From: Arboricoccus pini | Lineage (GTDB): Bacteria; Pseudomonadota; Alphaproteobacteria; Geminicoccales; Geminicoccaceae | Reading direction: 5' to 3' | NCBI RefSeq assembly: GCF_900187945.1 | Contig: NZ_FYEH01000001.1 | Span: 372,001 to 436,000 of the forward strand | DNA: 64,000 nt | Shown: piece after piece, positions 8,131 to 18,037 of the stretch | Position numbering within the stretch: the stretch's first letter is position 1 | How the letters are laid out: each line of letters starts with the position of its first letter | Translations under genes and position numbers: made by a program | Notes under the pieces: generated by a model | What the model was told of the DNA's origin: nothing | The model's database searches: none | Seen by the model: the letters and a program-made list of their open reading frames with translations, nothing else

Positions 8131-8389
8131 AGCTCATCGACAGAACATAAGACGATTCAATCTGCTATATGGAAGTGGAAAATGGCGTTTACGTAAATAT
8201 ACCTAAATAACTATGTCACAATTTCTGCACGAATGGTTATTTTCGCTCGTTATAAGAATAATATTAAGTAAATATACCGGTCATAATCATGTGTACAGGC
8301 GTATTTATATCCATGATATCAGTTAATTCACTGACATATTACAGGCCATATATTCAAAAATATCCATTTCCATCTGAAAATCCTAGGAT
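8131..8389. other. AT-rich stretch without a gene
   Basis: This 260-base segment is strikingly AT-rich compared with the GC-rich surroundings. It holds no plausible coding frame. An 11-base direct repeat GTAAATATACC occurs at 8193-8203 and 8268-8278 (75 bases apart), and the first copy overlaps the palindrome TTTACGTAAA. The segment may be a protein-binding or promoter region, or a remnant of acquired DNA. Confidence 0.6.
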
Positions 8390-8581
8390 GTGACCGCCAC
8401 GGAAATACCTGGCCGGTCTAATGCGAGCGTGTCCGGTCGGGGCTGCCGACATATCGAGCTCATCCAGGAGGTATATGACGCACCGATCAACCAGGGTGCT
8501 ATTAGTAATCTGACCGCCAGGGCCGCGTCTGGTCGCTTTATTGTCCAACCTATGATGGCGAAACTCCTGATGTTTCGCTGA
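8390..8581 (+). pseudogene. Possible remnant of an IS66-type transposase
   Basis: A 63-codon frame contains ELIQEVYDAPINQGAISN, which resembles the IS66-family transposase segment of the type (L)xxxFGxxISxGAIxNxLxRA. No further IS66 blocks are found in the same frame, and no terminal inverted repeats are visible. If real, this is a short fragment of a decayed element beside the AT-rich stretch. The match is short and could be coincidental. Confidence 0.25.
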
Positions 8582-8641
8582 CTCGGCGAACGTGACATAT
8601 TTGCTGGGCTCGACGCTGTTCAGGCTTGGGAAGAGGCGCTT

Positions 8642-10744
8642 ATGGCGAGATCGGTCTGTCCGCACGATTGCCCGAGCGTCTGCTCGCTCGATGTCGAGAT
8701 CGGAGCGGATGGGCGGCTTGGGCGTGTGCGTGGTCAGCGTGCCAATCCCTATACGGCCGGGGTCGTCTGCGCGAAGGTCGCCCGCTACGCCGAGCGGCTC
8801 TATCACCCGGATCGCCTTTTGACGCCGATGCGACGCTCCGGCCCGCGCGGCCAGGGCGTGTTCGCGCCGATTGGCTGGGAGGAGGCCCTGGACGAGGTGG
8901 CCGAGGGTCTGCTCAAGGCGGAGCAGCGCCATGGTCGTGAAGCCGTCTGGCCATATTGGTATGCGGGGACGATGGGCCTCGTGAACCGCGACGGCATTAA
9001 TCGCCTGACGCATGCGCGCGGCTGGTCGCGCTTTAAGGGCACGATCTGCGTTTCGCTATCTGATGCCGGCTGGCGTGCGGGCGCGGGCCGCCGATGGGGT
9101 GTCCCGGCAACGGAGATCGCCAGCCACAGCGAGCTCGTTGTCATCTGGGGCGGCAACCCGGTTGCTACCCACGTCAACCTGATGAGCCACGTCGCGCGCG
9201 CACGAAAGGAGCGCAAGGCGCCTCTCGTCGTCATCGACCCTTATCGCTCGCCGACGGCCGAGCAGGCGGATCTGCATCTGGCACCGATGCCCGGCACGGA
9301 CGGCGCCCTCGCCTGCGCGGTCATGCACGTGCTGTTCCGCGACGGCCTGGCCGACCGTGACTACATGGCCGCCTATACCGACGATCCAGCCGGCCTGGAG
9401 GCGCATCTGCGCTCGCGCAGCCCGGCATGGGCTGCTGCCATCACCGGTATTGCGGCGGATCGGATCGAGGCCTTTGCCCGCCTCTATGGTTCGACCAAGC
9501 GCAGCTATCTTCGACTGGGTTTCGGCTTTACCCGCTCGCGAAATGGAGCGGCCGCCATGCATGCCGCCTCGTGCCTGCCCGCCGTTACCGGCGCCTGGCA
9601 ACATGAGGGCGGGGGCGCCCTCTATGGCCAAGGCGACCTCTACGGCCTGGACAAGACCATGATCGAGGGGCTGGACCTGGTCGACGACAAGGTGCGTCAG
9701 CTCGACCAGTCTCGGATCGGCGACATCCTTATGGGCGACAAGGAGGCGCTGCGGGAGGGGCCGCCCGTCGATGCGCTCCTGATCCAGAACACCAATCCGA
9801 TGGCGGTCGCCCCCGATCTTGGCAAGGTGCATCAAGGATTTGCCCGGCCGGACCTCTTCATCGCCGTGCACGAGCAGTTCATGACCGACACTGCGCGGAT
9901 GGCTGACATTCTGTTGCCGGCCACGATGTTCCTCGAGCATGACGACATCTATACCGCCTCGGCGCATGCCCGCCTGCAGGTGGGGCGGCGACTCCTGGAG
10001 CCGCTCGGCCAGTGCCGTAGCAACCACACGGTGATCAAGGCGCTGGCGACACGTCTGGGCGTGACGCATCCGGGCTTTTTGATGAGCGAGGCGGAGCTGG
10101 TCGAGGATCTCCTGGCGCGATCGAACTGGCCCGACATGGCGGCCGTGGATGTCGAGGGCGGCCTGGAGGCGCCGATCGATTTTCGCAAGGCCCATCATCT
10201 GGACGGATTTCCTACTCCCGAAGGGCGTTTCCGCTTCAAGGCGGACTGGAAAAGCCAGGGTCCCGAGCATGCGGTCATGCCGATCTGGCCGGACCATCTG
10301 GCCAATATTGACCTGCCGACACCCGAGCGGCCTTTCCGTCTCGTGGCGGCACCTGCCCGCCAGTTCTTGAACTCAAGCTTCAGCGAAACCGTCTCATCAC
10401 GGGCCAAGGAGGGCCAACCCCGGGCCCTCCTTGCTCCCTTGACCATGCGGCAACTGGGACTAGCGGACGGGGAGCGGGTGCGCATCGGCAACCAGCGTGG
10501 ATCCTTAACGTTGGTGGCTTCGGCGCGCGAGGGCCAGCAGGACAATGTCATCGTCGTCGAGAGCGTGTGGCCCAACGGTGCCTTCGCGGAGGGGGTCGGC
10601 ATCAATCTTTTGATCGGCTCGGATCCGGCCCCGCCCAATGGCGGCGCTGCCATTCACGATACCGCCGTCTGGCTCGAGCCGGTACTGAGCGGGGCGCCGG
10701 CCAAGGACGCAGCTTCGTTGACAGCGCCGCAGGCTCGTTTATAA
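8642..10744 (+). CDS. Molybdopterin-dependent oxidoreductase (DMSO reductase superfamily)
   Basis: A 700-residue protein with a four-cysteine iron-sulfur motif at the N-terminus (Cys6, Cys10, Cys14 in CPHDCPSVC, then Cys43 in GVVCAKV). The body has molybdopterin-guanine-dinucleotide binding blocks such as VVIWGGNPVATH and VVIDPYRSPTAEQADLHL, and a C-terminal MopB-type dinucleotide-binding domain. There is no twin-arginine leader, so it is probably cytoplasmic. The substrate is unknown; relatives include formate dehydrogenase-, nitrate reductase- and thiosulfate reductase-like proteins. No membrane or electron-transfer subunit is adjacent. The ATG at 8642 starts just before the cysteine motif. 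Confidence 0.88.
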   Translation: MARSVCPHDCPSVCSLDVEIGADGRLGRVRGQRANPYTAGVVCAKVARYAERLYHPDRLLTPMRRSGPRGQGVFAPIGWEEALDEVAEGLLKAEQRHGREAVWPYWYAGTMGLVNRDGINRLTHARGWSRFKGTICVSLSDAGWRAGAGRRWGVPATEIASHSELVVIWGGNPVATHVNLMSHVARARKERKAPLVVIDPYRSPTAEQADLHLAPMPGTDGALACAVMHVLFRDGLADRDYMAAYTDDPAGLEAHLRSRSPAWAAAITGIAADRIEAFARLYGSTKRSYLRLGFGFTRSRNGAAAMHAASCLPAVTGAWQHEGGGALYGQGDLYGLDKTMIEGLDLVDDKVRQLDQSRIGDILMGDKEALREGPPVDALLIQNTNPMAVAPDLGKVHQGFARPDLFIAVHEQFMTDTARMADILLPATMFLEHDDIYTASAHARLQVGRRLLEPLGQCRSNHTVIKALATRLGVTHPGFLMSEAELVEDLLARSNWPDMAAVDVEGGLEAPIDFRKAHHLDGFPTPEGRFRFKADWKSQGPEHAVMPIWPDHLANIDLPTPERPFRLVAAPARQFLNSSFSETVSSRAKEGQPRALLAPLTMRQLGLADGERVRIGNQRGSLTLVASAREGQQDNVIVVESVWPNGAFAEGVGINLLIGSDPAPPNGGAAIHDTAVWLEPVLSGAPAKDAASLTAPQARL

Positions 10745-10827
10745 AGCCCCTCCACGCCTGAAGCTGCACGTCAGGCGACGTGTTTCTTCGTCCTATTCAG
10801 ATCCGTTTAGATGGTCCAGAGACCGCG

Positions 10828-11136
10828 ATGTACGCAGTCATCAAAACCGGCGGTAAGCAATACCGTGTGGTTCCGAACCAGGTTCTCGAGATCGAGAAAC
10901 TGGAGGCCGAGGCCGGCAGCACCGTCGAGTTCGGCGATGTTCTGATGGTCGGTGGTGACACGCCGCAGCTGGGCTCGCCGCTCGTCGCTGGGGCCAAGGT
11001 CACCGGCACCGTGCTTGAGCAGGCTCGCGGGCCGAAGGTCATCATCTTCAAGAAGCGGCGCCGGAAGAATTTCCGTCGTCGTACCGGCCATCGCCAGTAC
11101 ACGACGGTCGTCCGCATCACGGACATCGCCGTCTGA
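10828..11136 (+). CDS. rplU: 50S ribosomal protein L21
   Basis: A 102-residue protein beginning [14 protein letters not shown], the signature start of L21, and containing [21 protein letters not shown], the basic RNA-contacting segment. L21 binds 23S rRNA domain I near L20. The start at 10828 gives the family's N-terminus; an in-frame ATG at 10780 would add 16 unrelated residues. It is followed by rpmA, as is usual. Confidence 0.98.
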   Translation: MYAVIKTGGKQYRVVPNQVLEIEKLEAEAGSTVEFGDVLMVGGDTPQLGSPLVAGAKVTGTVLEQARGPKVIIFKKRRRKNFRRRTGHRQYTTVVRITDIAV

Positions 11137-11259
11137 GCCTTGGCTCGGGCCCGGTTTGCAGCCGGGAGCAGTGAGGGGCGCCTTCGCTTATGGAGCTCCA
11201 ACGAAACAAGTGGCACGTGGCCTCTGAAGGGGTTGTGCCGGTAGGCAAGGGGTCGAGCA

Positions 11260-11529
11260 ATGGCTCATAAAAAGGCTGGTGGTAGTTCGCGCAACGGTCG
11301 CGATACCGAAGGCAAGCGCCTTGGTATCAAGAAGTTCGGCGGCGAAGTCGTGATCCCAGGCAACATCATCGCCCGGCAGCGGGGCACCAAGTGGCGCCCG
11401 GGCGACAATGTTGGCATGGGCCGCGACTTCACGATCTACGCCCTGATCGAGGGCAAGGTCTCCTTCAAGGCCGGCCGCGACGGCCACTCCTATATCTCCG
11501 TTCAGCCGGAAGCCATCGCCGCCGAATAA
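11260..11529 (+). CDS. rpmA: 50S ribosomal protein L27
   Basis: An 89-residue protein beginning [22 protein letters not shown], the conserved N-terminal tail that reaches the peptidyl-transferase centre. The N-terminus starts directly with the mature sequence, without the cleaved leader seen in Firmicutes. The internal block [18 protein letters not shown] is also typical. It lies 123 bases after rplU and is followed by an intrinsic terminator. Confidence 0.98.
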   Translation: MAHKKAGGSSRNGRDTEGKRLGIKKFGGEVVIPGNIIARQRGTKWRPGDNVGMGRDFTIYALIEGKVSFKAGRDGHSYISVQPEAIAAE

Positions 11530-11562
11530 GGCCGCGACCTTTCGCCTGACAGCTCAGAAGGA

Positions 11563-12636
<1,074 letters not shown>

Positions 12637-12637
12637 C

Positions 12638-13756
12638 ATGGACGCGCGCCTTGCGCTCTCTGCCCATCGGCTAACGGTTAAGATCGGCTCAGCCCTCCTC
12701 GTCCGGCCGGACGGCAGTTTGCGCCGGGACTGGCTGGATGGCTTGGCGGCCGATCTCGCGGTCCTGCACGGCGAGGGCCGCGAGTTGATCGTCGTCACGT
12801 CGGGAGCGATCGCTCTTGGCTGGCGGCGGCTCGGCATGAAGAAGCGGCCGGTCAAGCTAGACGACAAGCAGGCGGCCGCCGCAGCCGGGCAGATCATGCT
12901 GGCCCGCGCCTGGGAGGACAGCCTGGCGGCGGTAGGGTTGAAGACGGCCCAGGTCCTGGTCACGCTGGCCGACACGGAGGCCAGGCGTCGCTATCTGAAT
13001 GCCCGGGCGACGCTGGCCAAGCTGCTCGAGCATCAGGCCGTGCCGATCGTCAACGAGAACGATACGGTGGCCACGAGCGAGATCCGCTTTGGCGACAATG
13101 ACAGGCTGTCCGCCCGCGTGGCGGTGATGGCCAGTGCCGAGACGCTCATCCTCCTCTCCGATATTGACGGCCTCTACACGGCCGATCCCCGCAGCCATCC
13201 GGATGCCAGGCACGTGCCTGAAGTCCGGGCCATCACGCCCGAGATCATCGGCATGGCGGGCGGGGCTGTCAGCCATGCGGGAACGGGTGGCATGGTAACC
13301 AAGATCGCGGCTGCCACCATCGCCACGGGGGCCGGCTGTGCGGTGATCCTGACCCAGGGTGCCAGGGAACGGCCGCTTAAGGCCTTGCAGGACGGCGCGC
13401 GCTGCACCGTCTTCGCGCCCGTCACCACCAGCCCCCGGCGCGCGCGCAAGGACTGGATCGCCGGCAGCCTCGGCGTCATGGGCACGCTTGTCGTCGATGA
13501 TGGTGCCGCCTCGGCCCTCAAGCGCGGCTCCAGCCTCCTGCCGGCGGGCGTGCGTCTGGTCGAGGGGGCGTTCGAGCGCGGCGACGCCGTCTTAATCCGT
13601 ACCGCCGCCGGCATAGTGCTGGCCAAGGGCCTCTCTGCCTATGACGCGCACGAAGCGCGCCTCCTGGCCGGGAAGCGAACGCAGGAGATCGAGTCGATCC
13701 TCGGCTGGCGCGGTCGCGACGTACTGGTGCATCGAGACGATCTCGTGCTTCTCTAG
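12638..13756 (+). CDS. proB: Glutamate 5-kinase
   Basis: A 372-residue enzyme that phosphorylates glutamate, the first step of proline synthesis. The amino-acid-kinase domain shows IVVTSGAIALG, VPIVNENDTVATSEIRFGDND and the AGTGGMVTKI loop. A C-terminal PUA domain (from about residue 275, containing GALASLG-like SLGVMGTLVVDDGAASAL) matches the long bacterial form. The ATG at 12638 is one base after the obgE stop, so translation is probably coupled. Its pathway partner proA lies 1.3 kb downstream beyond the ubiH-like gene. Confidence 0.96.
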   Translation: MDARLALSAHRLTVKIGSALLVRPDGSLRRDWLDGLAADLAVLHGEGRELIVVTSGAIALGWRRLGMKKRPVKLDDKQAAAAAGQIMLARAWEDSLAAVGLKTAQVLVTLADTEARRRYLNARATLAKLLEHQAVPIVNENDTVATSEIRFGDNDRLSARVAVMASAETLILLSDIDGLYTADPRSHPDARHVPEVRAITPEIIGMAGGAVSHAGTGGMVTKIAAATIATGAGCAVILTQGARERPLKALQDGARCTVFAPVTTSPRRARKDWIAGSLGVMGTLVVDDGAASALKRGSSLLPAGVRLVEGAFERGDAVLIRTAAGIVLAKGLSAYDAHEARLLAGKRTQEIESILGWRGRDVLVHRDDLVLL

Positions 13757-13761
13757 GCCGC

Positions 13762-14985
13762 ATGGAGAGTGCATCCTCAAACACCGCCGCGCCCGCCGCC
13801 CTGATTGTCGGAGCCGGCATCGCCGGCCTCGCGGCGGCAATCGCGTTGGCCAGGGCAGGGGCGCGCGTAACCCTTCTGGATGCGCGGCCAGCCGGCCTGC
13901 CGTCGCCGAACGACCGTCGCACCACGGCCATCCTCGATCCCGGCATCGGCATGCTGCGCGCGTTTGGTCTCTGGGCGAGGCTTGTGCCGGATTCAGCACC
14001 GTTGGCACGGCTGCGGCTGGTGAGCCAGGCAAGGCGCGGCCAGACCAGCGTGACCTTCGAGGCGGCCGAGCTCGGGCTTGAGGCCTTTGGCTGGAACGTG
14101 CCGAACGGCTTGCTGCGTCAGGTGCTGGAGACGTCCGCCCGTCGCCTGGGTGTCGAGATCGAGGCCGCGGCCGAGGTTACCGGGCTCGACCTAGCGCTGG
14201 ATGAGGCAACGCTCGTGCTTGCCGACGGGCGGCGGCTTAAGGCCGGGCTGGTCGTCGCGGCCGACGGCCAGAATTCGCGCCTGCGCGCCCTGGCCGGCAT
14301 CGAGGTCATCCAGCACAGCTATGATCAGGCGGCGATCGTCACGAACTTCGCGCATGGCCGCCCGCATTACGATACCTCGACCGAGTTGCATCGGCCGGGC
14401 GGTCCCTTCACCCTGGTGCCCATGCGCGGCCGCCGCTCCAGTCTTGTCTGGGGCGAGCGTCGCGACGATGCCGACCGGCTGATGGCGCTGCCGTCCGAGG
14501 CCTTCGCGGCCGAGCTGGAGGCGCGCGTCCAGCCCTGGCTCGGCCATGTGCGCGAGGTGGCGGCGCCTTATCGCTTCGATGTCGCGAGCCTGCGGGCCAC
14601 TCGTTTCACGGCACCGCATTTCCTTCTCCTCGGCGAAGCGGCCCATGCCCTCAGTCCGGTCGGCGCTCAGGGCTTCAACCTCTCGCTTCGCGATGTCGAT
14701 GTGCTGGGCCGGCTGGCGGCAGAGTGGCCGAGCGGGCTCGGCGGCCCCGACATGCTGGCCGCCTACGAGGCGATGCGGGCTGAGGATGTGCTCCTGCGCT
14801 TTACCGCCATCGATGGCCTGACGCGGCTGGTCAATGCCCGTTTCGGCCCGCTCCAAGAATTGCGTTCCCAGGGCCTGCGGCTCGTCGGCGGCCTGCCGCC
14901 ACTGCGCCGCTTCTTGATGGCCAGCTTGATGCGGCCGGCCCGTTTGCCGCGTCCGGGTCTTCCCACCCGCCCCTTTCGGACCTAA
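13762..14985 (+). CDS. FAD-dependent ubiquinone-pathway hydroxylase (UbiH/UbiF/UbiL-like)
   Basis: A 407-residue flavoprotein monooxygenase of the UbiH/COQ6 family, which adds hydroxyl groups to the benzoquinone ring of ubiquinone. It has the N-terminal FAD fold ALIVGAGIAGLAAAIALARAG, the middle VVAADGQNSRLR (DG motif) and the C-terminal GEAAHALSPVGAQGFNLSLRDV. Which ring position it modifies cannot be read from the sequence. It is five bases after proB and 37 before proA, so it sits inside the proline operon. Confidence 0.9.
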   Translation: MESASSNTAAPAALIVGAGIAGLAAAIALARAGARVTLLDARPAGLPSPNDRRTTAILDPGIGMLRAFGLWARLVPDSAPLARLRLVSQARRGQTSVTFEAAELGLEAFGWNVPNGLLRQVLETSARRLGVEIEAAAEVTGLDLALDEATLVLADGRRLKAGLVVAADGQNSRLRALAGIEVIQHSYDQAAIVTNFAHGRPHYDTSTELHRPGGPFTLVPMRGRRSSLVWGERRDDADRLMALPSEAFAAELEARVQPWLGHVREVAAPYRFDVASLRATRFTAPHFLLLGEAAHALSPVGAQGFNLSLRDVDVLGRLAAEWPSGLGGPDMLAAYEAMRAEDVLLRFTAIDGLTRLVNARFGPLQELRSQGLRLVGGLPPLRRFLMASLMRPARLPRPGLPTRPFRT

Positions 14986-15022
14986 CTGAACAGCCCTGGG
15001 CCATAGAACGGACCTTTGCAGC

Positions 15023-16300
15023 ATGGCTTCCGTGATCGAATTCGACCTTGAGCACCGTCTGGCAGCGCTCGGCCGCCAGGCCAAGGAAGGGGCACGGGCT
15101 ATCGCGGCGGCGCCACGTGAGGTGAAGGACCAGGCGCTTCGCGGCGCCGCGGCATCGCTGCGCGCGCGCGAGGCCGACATCTTGGCCGCCAATGACGAGG
15201 ACGTGGCGGCGGCGACCTCGCGCGGCCTGTCCGCTGCCATGATCGATCGGCTTCGCCTCGATGCCAAGCGGCTGGAGACGATGGCGTCAGCCTTGGAGAC
15301 GATCGCCGCGCTGGACGATCCGGTGGGCGGCGTCATCGCCGGCTGGCAGCGCCCGAACGGTCTGGCGATCGAACGGGTGCGCGTGCCGCTGGGCGTTGTC
15401 GGCATCATCTATGAGAGCAGGCCCAACGTCACGGCGGACGCGGCCGGGCTCTGCCTGAAGGCCGGCAACGCGGTCATCCTGCGGGGCGGTTCGGAGTGCT
15501 TTGCGAGCAATGCCGCGATCCTCGCCTCGGTACATGCGGGCCTTGAAGGGGCGGGCCTGCCGGCCGCTATCGTGCAGGGCCTGCCGACCACCGATCGGGC
15601 GGCCGTAGGGCTGATGCTCAAGATGAACGACGTCATCGATGTCATCGTCCCGCGCGGCGGCCGCTCGCTGATTGAGCGCGTCTATGCCGAGAGCCGCATT
15701 CCCGTGCTGGCGCACCTGGACGGCAATGTGCACACCTATCTCCACAAGTCGGCCGACCCCTCGATGGCGAAGGCGCTCGTGCTCAACGCCAAGCTCCGCC
15801 GCACGGGCGTCTGCGGCGCTACCGAGACCCTCCTTTGCGATCGGAGCGCGGCGCCGATCCTGCTGCCGCCGATCCTGGGCGCTCTGATCGAGGCGGGCTG
15901 CGAGATCCGCGGCGACGAGGCGGTGCGTGAGTTGGAGCCGCGCGCTCTGGTCGCGACCGAGGTCGACTGGGCCACCGAGTTCCTGGATCGGATCCTGGCC
16001 GTGAAGGTTGTGGCCGACCTGGACGAGGCGATCGTCCATATCGAGCACTACGGCTCGCATCACACGGATTGCATCGTGACCCAGGATCAGGCGGCGGCGC
16101 GCCGCTTCCTTGCCGAGGTCGACAGCGCCATCGTCCTCCATAACGCCTCGACTCAGTTCGCCGATGGCGGCGAGTTCGGCATGGGAGCTGAGATCGGTAT
16201 CGCCACGGGCCGCCTGCACGCCCGAGGGCCGGTCGGCGTCGAGCAGTTGACGACATTCAAATATGTCGTACGCGGCGATGGCCAGGTGCGACCGGTCTGA
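15023..16300 (+). CDS. proA: Gamma-glutamyl phosphate reductase
   Basis: A 425-residue aldehyde-dehydrogenase-fold enzyme that reduces glutamyl 5-phosphate to the semialdehyde, the second proline step. Diagnostic blocks are VPLGVVGIIYESRPNVTADAA, ILRGGSECFASN and the catalytic cysteine region RRTGVCGATETLLCD. The C-terminal RFGMGAEIGIATGRLHARGPVG-like run (here EFGMGAEIG) is also present. Length is normal. It belongs with proB, with the ubiH-like gene between them, and is followed at short distance by nadD. Confidence 0.97.
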   Translation: MASVIEFDLEHRLAALGRQAKEGARAIAAAPREVKDQALRGAAASLRAREADILAANDEDVAAATSRGLSAAMIDRLRLDAKRLETMASALETIAALDDPVGGVIAGWQRPNGLAIERVRVPLGVVGIIYESRPNVTADAAGLCLKAGNAVILRGGSECFASNAAILASVHAGLEGAGLPAAIVQGLPTTDRAAVGLMLKMNDVIDVIVPRGGRSLIERVYAESRIPVLAHLDGNVHTYLHKSADPSMAKALVLNAKLRRTGVCGATETLLCDRSAAPILLPPILGALIEAGCEIRGDEAVRELEPRALVATEVDWATEFLDRILAVKVVADLDEAIVHIEHYGSHHTDCIVTQDQAAARRFLAEVDSAIVLHNASTQFADGGEFGMGAEIGIATGRLHARGPVGVEQLTTFKYVVRGDGQVRPV

Positions 16301-16308
16301 GCGGGCCA

Positions 16309-16974
16309 GTGGACCAGAGGGTCAGGGGGCGGCCTTTGCCGCTCCTTGTCCCGCTCGACCCGCCGCCGGCGCGAACGGCATCGGTCCTGCGCGTCGGGCT
16401 GCTGGGCGGCTCGTTCAATCCTGCCCATGAGGGCCACCGCCATATCAGCATCGAGGCCTTGAAGCGTCTGGGACTGGACCAGGTCTGGTGGCTGGTGAGC
16501 CCGCAAAACCCTCTGAAGAGCCGCGATGGCATGGCGAGCCTGAAGGAGCGGCTGGCGAGTGCCGCCGCCATCGCGCGACACCCGAGGCTCAAGGTCATGG
16601 CGCTCGAGAGCAGCCTTGGCACGCGATTCACGGTGGAATTGCTGCAGCGCCTCGCGACTTGGCCCGGACACCGCTTTGTCTGGATGATGGGGGCCGATAA
16701 TCTGGTGCAATTGCCGCGCTGGCGACACTGGCGACAAGTGATGGCACTCTCTTCCGTTGCGATCCTCGAGCGTCATCCTTACTCTTATGGATCACTGGCG
16801 GGACCAGTCGCCGTCGGCTATCAGAGCCGTCGTGTGGCGGAGCACCAGTCACATGAACTTTTTGCGGAGACCCCGCCCCGATGGACGTTCCTGCGGATGA
16901 GACCACACCCGGCTTCGAGCACGGCGATTCGGCGCCGCGCCGAAAGCCAAGGAAGCGGTCCATCGCTCCCCTAG
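16309..16974 (+). CDS. nadD: Nicotinate-nucleotide adenylyltransferase
   Basis: A 221-residue nucleotidyltransferase that makes deamido-NAD from nicotinate mononucleotide and ATP. The motif LLGGSFNPAHEGH carries the ATP-binding histidines (T/H-x-G-H), and SSTAIRRR near the end is the ISSTxIR signature. MGADNLVQLPRWRHW is also typical. The GTG at 16309 gives about 28 residues before the domain; a later start is possible. The 3' end overlaps the longer reading of rsfS by 94 bases. Confidence 0.94.
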   Translation: MDQRVRGRPLPLLVPLDPPPARTASVLRVGLLGGSFNPAHEGHRHISIEALKRLGLDQVWWLVSPQNPLKSRDGMASLKERLASAAAIARHPRLKVMALESSLGTRFTVELLQRLATWPGHRFVWMMGADNLVQLPRWRHWRQVMALSSVAILERHPYSYGSLAGPVAVGYQSRRVAEHQSHELFAETPPRWTFLRMRPHPASSTAIRRRAESQGSGPSLP

Positions 16975-17360
16975 AGGGAAGCTTAGGCCTGGGCAAGGCC
17001 GAGCCGGCCAGCATGCAGGCGATCGTGACCGCCTCCCTCGACGATGACAAGGCGATCGACGCCGTGATCGTCGACCTGGAGGGCAAGTCGACGATGGCCG
17101 ATGCCATGGTGGTCGCCACGGGCACGTCGCAGCGCCATCTGGCCTCCATGGCGGACAAGCTGATCGCGCGGCTGAAGGCAGCTGGGTACAACGACGTCGT
17201 CTCCGAGGGCGAAGGCGATACCGGCTGGGTGCTGATCGATGCCGGGGACATCATCGTCCATCTCTTCCGAGCAGAGACACGCTCCTTCTACGATATCGAG
17301 AAGCTCTGGGCGATGGCACCCCCGGCACGGCTGCCGCGCCGGATCGACGAGCAGGGTTGA
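16881..17360 (+). CDS. rsfS: Ribosome silencing factor RsfS
   Basis: A 159-residue reading, of which the last about 110 are the RsfS/DUF143 domain (DDDKAIDAVIVDLEGKSTMAD, GTSQRHLASMADKL, WVLIDAGDIIVHLF). RsfS binds L14 and blocks subunit joining when nutrients are low. The ATG at 16881 has GGAGACC before it but overlaps nadD; an ATG at 17013 would give a standard 115-residue protein, so the N-terminal 44 residues are uncertain. nadD-rsfS-rlmH is a conserved order. Confidence 0.92.
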   Translation: MDVPADETTPGFEHGDSAPRRKPRKRSIAPLEGSLGLGKAEPASMQAIVTASLDDDKAIDAVIVDLEGKSTMADAMVVATGTSQRHLASMADKLIARLKAAGYNDVVSEGEGDTGWVLIDAGDIIVHLFRAETRSFYDIEKLWAMAPPARLPRRIDEQG

Positions 17361-17366
17361 GGCTGG

Positions 17367-17825
17367 TTGCGCATACGTTGCCTGACGATAGGCCGGTCGC
17401 GTGATCGGCTGATCGCGGAATTGGTCGAACGCTATCGTGCGCGCTGCCCCTGGACGATCGAGTTTGTCGAGCTCGATCTTAAGAAGCAGGTCGACCGGGC
17501 CAGGCGCATCGACGGCGAGGGCGATCTTCTCCTGGCCGCCATTGAGCGCGACGAGCGGGTGATCGTTCTGGACGAGCGTGGCCGCAGCCTTTCGAGCGAG
17601 GCCTTCGCCGAATTGCTTGGCGGGTGGCGCGATCAGGGGATGGCCGACGTCGCCTGTCTCATCGGCGGTGCTGACGGTCTGGCGCCGCGTGTCCGCGAGC
17701 GGGCTGATCTGCTCTTGGCCCTGGGCACGCTCACCTGGCCGCACGAACTCGTCCGCGTTCTCCTGGCCGAGCAGCTTTATCGCGCCAGCGCGATCCTCTC
17801 GGGTCACCCCTATCATCGCGCCTAG
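17367..17825 (+). CDS. rlmH: 23S rRNA pseudouridine-1915 N3-methyltransferase
   Basis: A 152-residue SPOUT methyltransferase that methylates pseudouridine 1915 in helix 69. The knotted C-terminal half shows LDERGRSLSSEAFAELL, CLIGGADGLAPRVRERAD and the tail LAEQLYRASAILSGHPYHRA, which ends with the canonical HPYH(R/K). The start is TTG at 17367, six bases after rsfS. The usual next gene in many relatives is a phosphoglycerate mutase; here it is gamma-glutamyltransferase. Confidence 0.97.
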   Translation: MRIRCLTIGRSRDRLIAELVERYRARCPWTIEFVELDLKKQVDRARRIDGEGDLLLAAIERDERVIVLDERGRSLSSEAFAELLGGWRDQGMADVACLIGGADGLAPRVRERADLLLALGTLTWPHELVRVLLAEQLYRASAILSGHPYHRA

Positions 17826-18037
17826 CACCCAGTCGTTGCGTGCATGGGCTTGATTGCCAGCCCCGAGGCAGGCAAAGCCCTTCTAGCCGGGTCGCGAGCG
17901 CGGCCTGGAACGCTTTCGATGACGACGAGATTGATCTTGAGGGCCGAACTGCTGGACAAAGCGCGGTACCCGATCAGGCAACGCGCCAGTCATGGCGCGA
18001 TCGTCGCCACCGATTGGGCAACGGCAGGAGTATTAGG

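Noticed and set aside
9056-10297. 413-codon minus-strand frame
   Set aside because: Antisense to the molybdopterin oxidoreductase; composition is that of a shadow frame.
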